Assembly: GCA_964468435.1 (NCBI GenBank)
Contig: CAYXVE010000014.1
Location: 25,115 to 89,114 of the forward strand
Reading direction: 5' to 3'
Length of the DNA stretch: 64,000 nt
From: JBCCTX01 sp964468435
GTDB taxonomy: Bacteria > Bacteroidota > Bacteroidia > J057
Made by a program: the position numbers and the translations under genes. Every line of letters begins with the position of its first letter. The first letter of the stretch is position 1. Of this stretch, positions 19,735-28,811 are shown in pieces. Below the pieces are notes generated by a model, which was given only the letters and a program-made list of their open reading frames with translations, made no database searches and was not told where the DNA came from.

Positions 19735-20079
19735 CTAATCATATATTCCCTCTGCTTCAAAATAGCTGAGAATGTGTTCCTTGAGCAGATATTCCTGGCT
19801 GAACATATCTGTATGTGGCAGAGGTTTCAGTAGCTTCCAATGTGGCCAACCATCCTGATCAATATGAGTCAACTCATAATAACCCGACTGGGAAAGCAAT
19901 CTGCAAATCGCAATGTGCATGAGGTCTACTTTCTGCTCTTTGGTAAAATCCTGTGGCGTAGCCCCCAGTTCTCTCACGCCGATCAAAAAAAGAATTCCCT
20001 CCAGCGATAGGTTTTTGCTGAATCTCGACCCTAGCCATTTTTCCAAATTTTTCCACCTGACTGATAATTCCTGCTCCAT
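19735..20079 (-). CDS. Hypothetical protein, 114 aa
   Basis: Not recognised. A soluble, charged protein of 114 residues, mostly helical by eye, with a Trp-rich middle (QDGWPHWKLLKPLP) and no signal peptide. It lies 8 bases downstream of the small secreted-protein gene at 20088-20519 on the same strand, so the two are probably co-transcribed, and is tail-to-tail with lepB. Codon use resembles that of its neighbours. Confidence 0.65.
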   Translation of the reverse strand: MEQELSVRWKNLEKWLGSRFSKNLSLEGILFLIGVRELGATPQDFTKEQKVDLMHIAICRLLSQSGYYELTHIDQDGWPHWKLLKPLPHTDMFSQEYLLKEHILSYFEAEGIYD

Positions 20080-20087
20080 ATAACCTT

Positions 20088-20519
20088 CTATCTAAAACCA
20101 AATAATTTTACCTGTACATACATTTGTTGCCGGTTGTAATACTCCCAGGGATTTACCTCGCCTACTCTCACCCATAATCCAACAGGGGTACTTTTTTCTA
20201 TTTCCCGCTCTAATCTACACAGAAAACTATATCCTGCAGGATTCCGTCTGACATGAGTTGGAAGCCAATTTTCTCTGATATACAAATGCTCGTATGCATT
20301 ATTTTGTGCATCTCCCTTACCCCCTGTCATACTATCTCCACAGTAGTCGGATACATCTGCTATAGCGTATTGAAAATTCAAAGATGTATGGTCCCTAAGT
20401 GCAGGAAAATCCCTTTCAGGCTGAGTTCCCAACCTAAGACTATACTGGGCTTTTAAATCATTAAAAAGCAGAAAAAAGCTCGCAAGCAACCCCACATATA
20501 CGCCAATTTTTCTCTTCAT
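20088..20519 (-). CDS. Hypothetical secreted protein, 143 aa
   Basis: Not recognised. MKRKIGVYVGLLASFFLLF followed by NDLKAQ is a clear signal peptide with a probable signal peptidase I site after KAQ. The mature part is about 118 residues with two cysteines and many aromatic residues, and its last segment (YVQVKLFGFR) looks like a beta strand ending in an aromatic plus charged residue. A small periplasmic or outer-membrane associated protein is possible. It precedes the 114-aa hypothetical gene in a likely two-gene unit. Confidence 0.62.
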   Translation of the reverse strand: MKRKIGVYVGLLASFFLLFNDLKAQYSLRLGTQPERDFPALRDHTSLNFQYAIADVSDYCGDSMTGGKGDAQNNAYEHLYIRENWLPTHVRRNPAGYSFLCRLEREIEKSTPVGLWVRVGEVNPWEYYNRQQMYVQVKLFGFR

Positions 20520-20883
20520 TTTTCTTTCATCATTTTATGTGTACTGCTTTACCTCTATTACATCTTTATGCCCTGTAATGTTTATTAATTTATGGCACTT
20601 AGGCAGTAGCGGCAATTTGATTTGTACATTTCTGGGTATCAATCACGATAAGACCATATTCCCCCCTACAGCTCCGCTAGTATTATTGGCAGAAGGTGAG
20701 CAAAAGATATATTCAAATCTCCATCATGATATCTATCTCTCCCATGTGCCGGATTTCAATAAAAAACGCACTTACTACATTTGACATCATAGCATAGTTT
20801 TAGATCCATCATTTTCTATCTTAAAAATGGATAAAAGATCGAAAAGATCTATCTTAAGCAAGTAATTTCTATATGTCTTAGTC
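20520..20883. other. Intergenic region with a probable promoter for the 475-aa gene
   Basis: About 360 bases. TACATTTG (20776-20783) is a full match to the TAnnTTTG element, with TTTC (20754-20757) 18 bases upstream as a weak -33 box; it would give a leader of about 95 bases. An 81-codon frame at 20539-20784 overlaps this promoter and shows no family features. The rest holds nothing I can name. Confidence 0.45.
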
Positions 20884-22311
20884 ATGCCTGCGAAATCGAG
20901 GAAAGTATGGAGTGTTTTAGCTTTGCTGAATAAAAAAGAGCAGATCAGATTTCATAACTGGTTACGGATAGAACTAGCAGAAAAACAAGCTTATGTAAAA
21001 AAACTATTATCCATAATTATGGAATATCCAGATCATGTGGAGGATGAATGGGTTTGGAAAAAGCTTTATCCCAGTGATCCTTATAATGATGGAAGGCTCA
21101 GAAAATTATACCGGGACTTATGTGCATATGTAGAAGAATTTCTGGCCATAGAATCCTTCCGTAAGGATAAAAACCAAAAAGATGTACATCTGCTCAGGGA
21201 ATTGCGGGAGCGGGAAGCTCATGATCTTTTTGTCAAGCAATACAACAAACTCGACAAGGAACTCACTCGCACACCGCTCAAGGATGCCGCTATTTTCCGG
21301 AAAAAGTATCAGACCATTTACGAAATGATACAGTATCAGTTACAATACGAACATGGGATCAAGCCCATATCTTTCGAGGAGTTGTACATGTCTTTTGATG
21401 CCTGGTGGGTACATGAAAAAATTGCGCTGGCCTGCACCAATGAAACGCTTTCTGCATTATTTCCCCAACAAATCGACAACGCATTACTCGCTCAGGCCTA
21501 TGAAATGATCAGCAAACGGCCGGATTTTAGTCAGATGGCACTCCTTCAGATTCACTGGAAAATACACAAACTCTTTCAGGGGACACCAGAATCGGAAGCA
21601 CAGGAGATTTCTCAATGGATTGTCAAATTTGCCAAAGAGCTACCCCTATCAACTAAAAAAGAAATATTTGAACTACTCCTCAATTACCACATTCGCAAGC
21701 TCAATACATCAGGAGATGAGGATACGGCGCGTATCATATTCAAATTATATCAATGGGGAATTAACGATGAGTTCCTGATCGCCCATCAAAAGCTACACTG
21801 GCAACAATACAAAAATATTATCTCAGTATGCCTTCAAACCAATAATTATGAGTCTGCATGGGTATACCTGAATGACCTGATCAAATATCTGCCTGCCAAG
21901 GAAAAAGAGGAAGCATATATTTACAATCTTTCACAATATCATATTGCAATGGAAGCATATGAAGAGGTCATCTCTGCATTAGGCGAGCGAAAATTCAGCA
22001 AACTCGTCTACGAAATTCCAGCCAGGTCTACCTTGCTTCAAGCTTATTATGAACTATATGGTCCTGATAAAGAATGGCTGATACCACAGCTTACCAATCT
22101 TATACGTTATGTAAAACAACAAAAACTCACAGAAAAATACCGTCAGTCTTATCTCAATAGATTCAGGTTGTTTCGCAAACTGATACAGGCCAAAAACGAG
22201 GAAGAACTAATCTCACTCCAACAAGAAATCCACCAGACCAAACCTATTAGCAGACCTCAATGGCTTTTACAGAAAATCCAACAACGGACTCAACAGAATA
22301 TCCTAACTTAA
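20884..22311 (+). CDS. Helical hypothetical protein, 475 aa
   Basis: Not recognised as a named family. The protein is rich in Lys, Glu, Leu and Tyr and looks entirely alpha-helical, with repeated helix-turn-helix units reminiscent of TPR-like solenoids (for example NNYESAWVYLNDLIKYLPAK and YNLSQYHIAMEAYEEVIS in the C-terminal half). There is no signal peptide or transmembrane segment, so it is cytosolic. It is a single gene between a two-gene hypothetical unit and pncB. A scaffold or protein-interaction role is a guess from the repeat-like structure only. Confidence 0.7.
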   Translation: MPAKSRKVWSVLALLNKKEQIRFHNWLRIELAEKQAYVKKLLSIIMEYPDHVEDEWVWKKLYPSDPYNDGRLRKLYRDLCAYVEEFLAIESFRKDKNQKDVHLLRELREREAHDLFVKQYNKLDKELTRTPLKDAAIFRKKYQTIYEMIQYQLQYEHGIKPISFEELYMSFDAWWVHEKIALACTNETLSALFPQQIDNALLAQAYEMISKRPDFSQMALLQIHWKIHKLFQGTPESEAQEISQWIVKFAKELPLSTKKEIFELLLNYHIRKLNTSGDEDTARIIFKLYQWGINDEFLIAHQKLHWQQYKNIISVCLQTNNYESAWVYLNDLIKYLPAKEKEEAYIYNLSQYHIAMEAYEEVISALGERKFSKLVYEIPARSTLLQAYYELYGPDKEWLIPQLTNLIRYVKQQKLTEKYRQSYLNRFRLFRKLIQAKNEEELISLQQEIHQTKPISRPQWLLQKIQQRTQQNILT

Positions 22312-22747
22312 TTACCAAAAAAGAGGCATCATGAACGGTTAATTAATGGTCCAGATACCTCCTGCTTAAATCAATTTTGAGTTCTAAGATTACTGAATAT
22401 CTTCCGGAACAACAATAATGTCTTGCTGATGAATAAGATCAGGCTCGACACTAGTAAATACCCCGGTTTTCGAAATAGAGCAAGTATGTTTCAAATCGGT
22501 AAAAAGTTGGCGCATGTTTTATTATTTGAAATATACTTCTACAAAAGTACCCATTATTTAATTTATATCATAAATTGTAATAGTTTTATTTTAAATAATC
22601 CATAAAAATATACACCTGAAACATATATTCTTTCTCAAAGGTTTTAAGGTGTGTTATCTATCAACTACACTGCTCGTGCTATACCTGGACTCAGTATATC
22701 ATGCAGATTCATAGATACTTGAATTTGCATTGCTTTAGATACCTTCT
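22312..22747. other. Intergenic stretch without recognisable gene
   Basis: About 430 bases before the pncB promoter. A 60-codon frame at 22423-22605 lacks family features and becomes AT-rich towards its end. No hairpin terminator with a T-run was seen after the 475-aa gene. Confidence 0.4.
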
Positions 22748-22755
22748 ATTTTTGG
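22724..22755 (+). promoter_or_regulatory. pncB promoter
   Basis: TTTG at 22724-22727 and TATTTTTG at 22748-22755 match the Bacteroidota TTTG/TAnnTTTG consensus with a 20-base spacer. Transcription would start near 22762, leaving a leader of only about 20 bases before the pncB ATG. Confidence 0.7.
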
Positions 22756-22781
22756 ATAAATTTTTTTCACAAAAGCATTGA

Positions 22782-24218
22782 ATGAAACCCAATAACCAAA
22801 GTTTACTCACAGATCTGTATCAACTCACCATGTCTTACGGCTACTGGAAGCAGGGCATGCAGAGCTATGAAGCTGTTTTTCATGTATACTTTCGGGAAAA
22901 TCCATTTCAGGGTGGATTTACCATAGCTTGTGGACTCAAACCAGTGATAGATTACCTTCAGCATTTCCGCTTTACCCGGGAAGACGTAATATTCCTGTCA
23001 GAATTAACCGGTTCGGATAATCAACCCCTTTTCGAGTACGGCTTTCTGGAATATTTACTAAATCTAAAGTTCAGCTGTACACTCCACGCTGTACCGGAAG
23101 GAAGTGTAGTATTTCCCTACGAACCCTTGTTGAGAATACAGGGGCCTATCATTCAATGCCAGTTATTGGAAACAGTTCTACTGAATTTTATCAACTTTCA
23201 GACCCTGGTCGCTACCAAGGCTGCCCGGGTCTGTCTGGCTGCACAGGGTGATGAGGTACTAGAATTTGGTCTGAGGCGGGCTCAGGGACCTGATGGAGGA
23301 TTATCCGCCAGTAGAGCCTCCTATATCGGAGGCTGTTCGGGTACCTCCAATGTTCTGGCTGCTAGAAAATGGGGGATACCGGTCAAAGGTACACACGCTC
23401 ATAGCTGGGTTATGGCTTTCTCTCAGGAAATAGAATCTTTCATTGCATTTGCCCAGGCACTACCCAACAACTGTGTATTTCTGGTAGATACGTATGACAC
23501 GATCACGGGAGTCAAAAATGCCATACGGGTAGGAAAAATGATGCGGGAAGCCGGTTTTGAAATGATTGGGATACGGCTTGACTCGGGAGATATGGCTCAA
23601 CTCAGTATCGAAGCCCGTAAATTAATGGATCAAGCTGGTTTTCAAAATGCTGTAATTATTGGCAGTAGCGACCTAGATGAATTTAAAATCGAAACACTCA
23701 AACAAAGAGGAGCTATGGTCAATTCCTGGGGAGTAGGAACACGTATGGTCACTGCTTTCGATCAGCCTGCTTTGGGTGGTGTATATAAATTATCTGCCAT
23801 CAGGCCCCCTGCTGGTCAATGGGTTCCAAAAATGAAATTTTCTGAAGAACCTGAAAAAGCTTCTATTCCGGGCATGTTGCAGGTGATACGTTATTATCAG
23901 GATGATCAGAACTTCGCCGATATCATTGTCAATGACTGGTGGTCAGATGAAATAGAAGCCTTTGACACTTTTGAGGGTGAAAGAATTGTCATACAGGACC
24001 TTCCTTCCAACAAATTGCTTCAAATCATATTTGATGAAGGGAAACTGGTATATCTGATGCGGGATATACACCAGATCAGATCTTATACCCAACGCCAGTT
24101 AAGCTTTTTCAACCAGAAGTATAAATTATTCGTTAATCCGGCAACTTATCCCGTAGGACTCGAAGACCGGTTGAAGAAAATGAAAGCTCAACTGCATCAT
24201 AGGCAGGAGAGCTTTTGA
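22782..24218 (+). CDS. pncB: Nicotinate phosphoribosyltransferase
   Basis: Converts nicotinate and PRPP to nicotinate mononucleotide in NAD salvage. The 478 residues start with the family-typical LLTDLYQLTMSYGYWKQG. The active-site segments FGLRRAQGPDGGLSASRASY, GGCSGTSN and KGTHAHSWVM are present, the last holding the His that is phosphorylated in this ATP-coupled enzyme. Cytosolic and of usual length. Its stop codon lies only 4 bases from that of the convergent metalloprotease gene. Confidence 0.96.
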   Translation: MKPNNQSLLTDLYQLTMSYGYWKQGMQSYEAVFHVYFRENPFQGGFTIACGLKPVIDYLQHFRFTREDVIFLSELTGSDNQPLFEYGFLEYLLNLKFSCTLHAVPEGSVVFPYEPLLRIQGPIIQCQLLETVLLNFINFQTLVATKAARVCLAAQGDEVLEFGLRRAQGPDGGLSASRASYIGGCSGTSNVLAARKWGIPVKGTHAHSWVMAFSQEIESFIAFAQALPNNCVFLVDTYDTITGVKNAIRVGKMMREAGFEMIGIRLDSGDMAQLSIEARKLMDQAGFQNAVIIGSSDLDEFKIETLKQRGAMVNSWGVGTRMVTAFDQPALGGVYKLSAIRPPAGQWVPKMKFSEEPEKASIPGMLQVIRYYQDDQNFADIIVNDWWSDEIEAFDTFEGERIVIQDLPSNKLLQIIFDEGKLVYLMRDIHQIRSYTQRQLSFFNQKYKLFVNPATYPVGLEDRLKKMKAQLHHRQESF

Positions 24219-24222
24219 TTGC

Positions 24223-26427
24223 TCAAGGATTTTGGATGGCAGAATGCCCGGAAATATTTTTATTTCTCGCCCAGATATTGAAGTCGTGTACGTTCACAGA
24301 ACCGCTTCCATCTCCATCGATACGGATATAAATGTCAGGCTCCACATTCTGCGCCCGCCACAATTGATAATCATTCTGGTCAATCACTCCATTACCATCA
24401 TAATCTCCACCTAGGAGGGTATACCTTCCGTCTATTTGCTTCAACTGCCCTGAACCAGCTGCCTGTCCCTGTGCAGAAGTGAAATCATAAACACCGGCAT
24501 TAGCATCGTAGGTTAACCCAGAAGAAGATATCACCCCCAAATGTCTGGGGTGATATACAGCCATGTGATAAGTACCCGCTTCTACCCCCTCTACGTGAAT
24601 AAGCGTGTCCCCCTCAGTCGTCATGAGCATACCATCATTTCTCAATAGTAAAGCTACTCTTCCTGCTACCTGTGAATAGTCTGATACATTTCTTAGCTCC
24701 ACCAGTACCCAATCAGTGGTGTTTTCCGGAAAAGAAGAGATATATTCTGTTCCAGCATAATGGTAGGGAGCCGTATCGAAGGGCTGATTCTGAGGCAGAA
24801 GCTGCTGATCGCTCAGATAAGTATGCATAAGCCGCTGGTCAGGAAGCATATACCCCTCCAATAATACACTTGCCTGAAAGTAAGGGATCTCTCCTCCACA
24901 GGATTGATCATGTACCTGCATGCTGGGGATCAAACCGAAACACAAATCAACTCCCTGGGAAACTGCAATAATTTCCTGTCCTCCGGTTATTGCCGATGAT
25001 GGGTCCAGGCTTCGCTTGGCAACACCATTGGCGATGGCATAGTGCATAATCTTGCTATTGTCAATTACGTGCCCCATGAGATGACCATGTCCCAGCTCAT
25101 GCAGGGAAACTGACTCAAAGTCATAGCATGAGAAACAGGGATCTGTCTTGTCATAATGCCAGGGTATGTTCCTGTTGTATACAATATCAAATCCTTTCAG
25201 ATACCAGGTAGTGGCTGTACATGAGCTGAATCCCGAATAGGTTCTGCCCAAAACTCCCGCTGGTAAGGGATTACTGTCATTGTCAAACATCACCACATTG
25301 GGTTGATTTGAGCCACTTGGCGTATTGACTGTAGTTGTTCCACTGACAATCACATTAAATCCCGTCTCGCATTGCCACTTACCCAATGCTCGCTCAAAAG
25401 GCTCCTGTCCCTGTGTGCGAAAATCCACTCCATTATTGCTGGTATTGATGCCGTAGCTAAGCGTATACCCCCCCTGCCCGTTTTCATTTGCCATATATAC
25501 TGGATATTTAACCCCACCATACGTAACGTTATACTGCGAGTAGGAAATCGTTATGGGCGTAGATACTGCCTGTGAGTTCGACTGATTTCTGACCCTGACA
25601 CTTCCACTCCCAGCCTCTGAAGGAACCCTGACTTGTATCTCCTGATTAGACCAGGATATGATATTGGCAGAGGGCACAGAGATCAATGAATTCCCCCCAT
25701 TGTCTGGATTGGGGAAAAATACAGCTGAGTTTCCTCCTTGCGTCTCAAAATTACTGCCTGTAATGGTCAGGACACTGCTGGTACCGGCTGAAATGATCTG
25801 TGGTGAAATATTGCTGATGACGGGGGTAGCACGGGTGCCGGCCTTAGTGGGCTCAAGTTGATAGGAGGATATCGCTAATGGAGCCTGGCGGGTGTACCGC
25901 TGTATCGGTTCAAATAGTTCTCTTTGTATATTGTTGTATGCATCGAATACATCTCCTGCCTTTCCCAGAACTTCATCATATCGGATGAATCCCTGCACAC
26001 TTGAATAAGGACGGTAAAGAGCTCTTTCGCGTGTCTGGAAAGGACGCTCTCTGAAACCCGTTTCACGCTGGAGAAAAAATATCCCTACCTCCCCGCTATG
26101 AAGCTGAAGAGAAGGGTTGACCACTTCCATATCCATGCCTACAATACCCCCTGGGGTTACCAACTCAATCTCAGAAAAAGTCGTATTGCCTTTTAATACT
26201 TTGTAGATCCTAATCAAATGGGAAGTATATATGCCTGAGGAATCAAGTTTCCAGAAAGACTCCTGGAAAAAGACTCTCCCCTCTACTATGACATCGGCTT
26301 CCGTGGCTCTTTTCGATAGGGAAACAGGCTCCAGTAAGCACTGGGCTACCGAAATGCTGGGCACAAGGTTTGATAAGCATAATCCTATAAAGGTTAGCAG
26401 AACTCGCGGGTAATAAAAATATTTCAT
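24223..26427 (-). CDS. Secreted zinc metalloprotease with IPT/TIG and dockerin-like domains
   Basis: A 734-residue secreted protein. The signal peptide ends near residue 28 (SISVAQ). Residues about 201-297 are an IPT/TIG Ig-like domain (PVISNISPQIISAGTSSVLT). The catalytic domain holds HELGHGHLMGH at about 443-453, followed by a Met-containing turn (NSKIMHYAI), a metzincin-like layout in which the usual HExxHxxGxxH becomes HExxHxxxxGH. The end (about 672-724) has two Ca-loop motifs, DGNGVIDQNDYQLW and DGDGSGSVNVHDFNIW, resembling a type I dockerin. No T9SS C-terminal signal is evident. Substrate unknown. Confidence 0.8.
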   Translation of the reverse strand: MKYFYYPRVLLTFIGLCLSNLVPSISVAQCLLEPVSLSKRATEADVIVEGRVFFQESFWKLDSSGIYTSHLIRIYKVLKGNTTFSEIELVTPGGIVGMDMEVVNPSLQLHSGEVGIFFLQRETGFRERPFQTRERALYRPYSSVQGFIRYDEVLGKAGDVFDAYNNIQRELFEPIQRYTRQAPLAISSYQLEPTKAGTRATPVISNISPQIISAGTSSVLTITGSNFETQGGNSAVFFPNPDNGGNSLISVPSANIISWSNQEIQVRVPSEAGSGSVRVRNQSNSQAVSTPITISYSQYNVTYGGVKYPVYMANENGQGGYTLSYGINTSNNGVDFRTQGQEPFERALGKWQCETGFNVIVSGTTTVNTPSGSNQPNVVMFDNDSNPLPAGVLGRTYSGFSSCTATTWYLKGFDIVYNRNIPWHYDKTDPCFSCYDFESVSLHELGHGHLMGHVIDNSKIMHYAIANGVAKRSLDPSSAITGGQEIIAVSQGVDLCFGLIPSMQVHDQSCGGEIPYFQASVLLEGYMLPDQRLMHTYLSDQQLLPQNQPFDTAPYHYAGTEYISSFPENTTDWVLVELRNVSDYSQVAGRVALLLRNDGMLMTTEGDTLIHVEGVEAGTYHMAVYHPRHLGVISSSGLTYDANAGVYDFTSAQGQAAGSGQLKQIDGRYTLLGGDYDGNGVIDQNDYQLWRAQNVEPDIYIRIDGDGSGSVNVHDFNIWARNKNISGHSAIQNP

Positions 26428-26594
26428 ATTTTAGCGGTTGAAAATTGCTAAATACTTGATCAATATACTGGATACAGCCGGCTGCATCCTATGTCAATTA
26501 TTTCAATATACAAACATAAATAAATTTAATTTAATAATTAAAATATATAATGTCAATATATAATATTATCTGTGTTTTATATTAACCTACTACC

Positions 26595-28697
26595 ATGAAT
26601 CCGTTCTGGGATAAGGAGATCACATATCTGAAAGGAGTAGGCCCTAAAAGGGCAGAGGTACTGCAGAAAGAGCTGGGGATATATTCCTATGGCGATCTAC
26701 TAGCATATTATCCCAGAAAATATGTTGACCGAAGCAGCATATCCAAAATCTCTAACCTGGATGGAACGGAAAACTACGTTACCCTGGTAGGAAAAATCAC
26801 TCAACTCAACCGGGTGGATACTAAGAGGGGACGAGGAAGACTGGCAGCTACCTTTACGGATGGATCGGGATTTCTGGAACTCAACTGGTTTCAGGGCATC
26901 AAATGGCTCGAAAAATCGCTCAAGGTCAAAGCGGAAATCGCAATATTTGGCAAACCTACCCGCTACAATGGGAGAATACAATTATCACATCCGGAAATAG
27001 ATTATCTCAGTCATGATGAGGAACAGAAGTATTCGCAGGGAATTACTCCCTATTACTCCTCGACTGAAAAGTTGGGTAAAATAGGTCTGGATTCAAGGGG
27101 GTTTCGTAGCATTATGCGGAATTTACTCCAGCAGGGTGAATCTCATATCGAAGAAAACCTCAACCAGCGTGTAAGTGTGCGCTTCAAATTATTTTCCCAT
27201 CGGGAGGCCCTGGTCAATATACATTTTCCTGCCGATTATGAGTTGCTTAGACAAGCTATTAGAAGGCTGAAATTTGAGGAGCTATTTTTCTTTCAACTAC
27301 TTCTTGCCAAACGACGTTCTCATTCCAAACAATCATTTCCTAGTACACCCTTCACACAGATTGGACATTATTTTAATACTTTCTACAAAGATCATCTGCC
27401 CTTTGAACTTACAGATGCCCAAAAAAGCGTTCTGAAAGAAATTCGTAAAGATCTATCATTACCTGTACAGATGAATCGCCTAGTACAAGGCGATGTGGGA
27501 AGCGGCAAGACCATGGTTGCCTTTATGACCATGCTTATGGCCAAAGACAACGGCTTTCAATCCGCGCTGATGGCTCCTACAGCGATTTTGGCCGAACAAC
27601 ACGTTAAAAAACTGAGCAATTATGGTAAGACCCTGGGTATCGAGGTTGGACTTATCGTTGGCGGGCAGCGCAAATCCGAAAGGATGCAGGTCCTGGAAAA
27701 GCTGGCTGCTGGAACGATTGATATTGCTGTAGGAACTCACGCACTCATTGAGCAACCTGTAAAGTTTGACAGGCTCGGACTTGTCGTAGTCGATGAACAA
27801 CACAAGTTTGGTGTTATGCAACGTGCAAGATTGTGGCAAAAATCGGCTCCTTATCCTCATAATCTCATCATGTCAGCTACACCAATTCCCCGGACACTGG
27901 CCATGACCCTCTATGGAGACATAGACGTATCGGTTATAGATGAGCTGCCTCCCGGCAGAAAACCTATTAAGACCATGGTCTATCGCGATAGCAAAAGGCT
28001 TGAGGTATTGGGATTTATCAAACGGCAAATCGATCAGGGAAAACAAGCCTATGTAGTCTATCCGCTGGTAGAAGAGTCAGAGAAACTGGACCTCCTGGCT
28101 GCAACAGAAGGCTATCATCTCATGGAAAAATATTTTAAGCCCTTTAGGGTAGGGCTCGTCCACGGTAAGATGAATCCAGAAGACAAAGAGCTTGAAATGC
28201 AGCGATTTGTCAAAAATGAAGCACAGGTACTGGTTTCTACAACCGTTATTGAAGTGGGGGTAGACGTATCAAATGCCACTGTAATGCTCATCGAAAATGC
28301 TGAACGTTTTGGACTCTCCCAACTGCATCAGTTGCGTGGGAGGGTAGGACGTGGAGGGGATCAATCCTACTGCATCTTGATGGCTGGCCCCAAAGTATCC
28401 AATGAGGGAAAAGCCCGACTCAAAGCCATGGCTGAAACCAATAATGGTTTCAAAATCGCAGAGATAGATCTCAAACTCCGGGGACCAGGTGATTTTTTGG
28501 GTACCCGGCAAAGTGGAATACCCGAATTTCAGCTAGCCAACCTCGCTGAAGATCAATCTGTGCTGCAGGCTGCAAGAGAAGTAGCATTTGAACTCCAGGA
28601 AAATGATCCGGATCTCAATGATCCCGATAACCGGCTGATTAAAAAATATTACATGCGCTATGCCCGGAGAAATGCCAAGATCGCTTCCTTTGTATAA
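26595..28697 (+). CDS. recG: RecG, ATP-dependent DNA helicase
   Basis: Superfamily 2 helicase that remodels stalled replication forks and Holliday junctions. The 700 residues show the N-terminal wedge/OB domain (about 60-140), then Walker A GDVGSGKTMVA, the DEQH box VVVDEQHKFGV, motif III SATPIPRTLAMTLYGD, and C-terminal motifs VSTTVIEVGVDV and QLRGRVGRGG. The RecG-specific C-terminal region is intact. Cytosolic and of normal length; it reads away from the metalloprotease gene across a 167-base AT-rich divergent gap. Confidence 0.96.
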   Translation: MNPFWDKEITYLKGVGPKRAEVLQKELGIYSYGDLLAYYPRKYVDRSSISKISNLDGTENYVTLVGKITQLNRVDTKRGRGRLAATFTDGSGFLELNWFQGIKWLEKSLKVKAEIAIFGKPTRYNGRIQLSHPEIDYLSHDEEQKYSQGITPYYSSTEKLGKIGLDSRGFRSIMRNLLQQGESHIEENLNQRVSVRFKLFSHREALVNIHFPADYELLRQAIRRLKFEELFFFQLLLAKRRSHSKQSFPSTPFTQIGHYFNTFYKDHLPFELTDAQKSVLKEIRKDLSLPVQMNRLVQGDVGSGKTMVAFMTMLMAKDNGFQSALMAPTAILAEQHVKKLSNYGKTLGIEVGLIVGGQRKSERMQVLEKLAAGTIDIAVGTHALIEQPVKFDRLGLVVVDEQHKFGVMQRARLWQKSAPYPHNLIMSATPIPRTLAMTLYGDIDVSVIDELPPGRKPIKTMVYRDSKRLEVLGFIKRQIDQGKQAYVVYPLVEESEKLDLLAATEGYHLMEKYFKPFRVGLVHGKMNPEDKELEMQRFVKNEAQVLVSTTVIEVGVDVSNATVMLIENAERFGLSQLHQLRGRVGRGGDQSYCILMAGPKVSNEGKARLKAMAETNNGFKIAEIDLKLRGPGDFLGTRQSGIPEFQLANLAEDQSVLQAAREVAFELQENDPDLNDPDNRLIKKYYMRYARRNAKIASFV

Positions 28698-28749
28698 TAA
28701 AAAATTCGTAAATCCCCCTGCAACAAGCTATACTCCCTCCTTTTTCCAT

Positions 28750-28780
28750 TTTGACTTAATGATCTGCTGTTTATATTGTG
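28750..28780 (+). promoter_or_regulatory. Probable promoter of the FadL-type porin gene
   Basis: TTTG (28750-28753) and TATATTG (28772-28778) with an 18-base spacer approximate the Bacteroidota promoter; the second box deviates by one position. It would give a leader of about 25-30 bases. Confidence 0.45.
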
Positions 28781-28811
28781 TGCTTCATGGATTTATAGGA
28801 AAAGATAGCTT

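Noticed and set aside
20539..20784. 81-codon open frame before the helical hypothetical gene
   Set aside because: Overlaps the likely promoter of the next gene and shows no recognisable features.
22423..22605. 60-codon open frame before pncB
   Set aside because: Biased, low-complexity composition at its end and no homology features.
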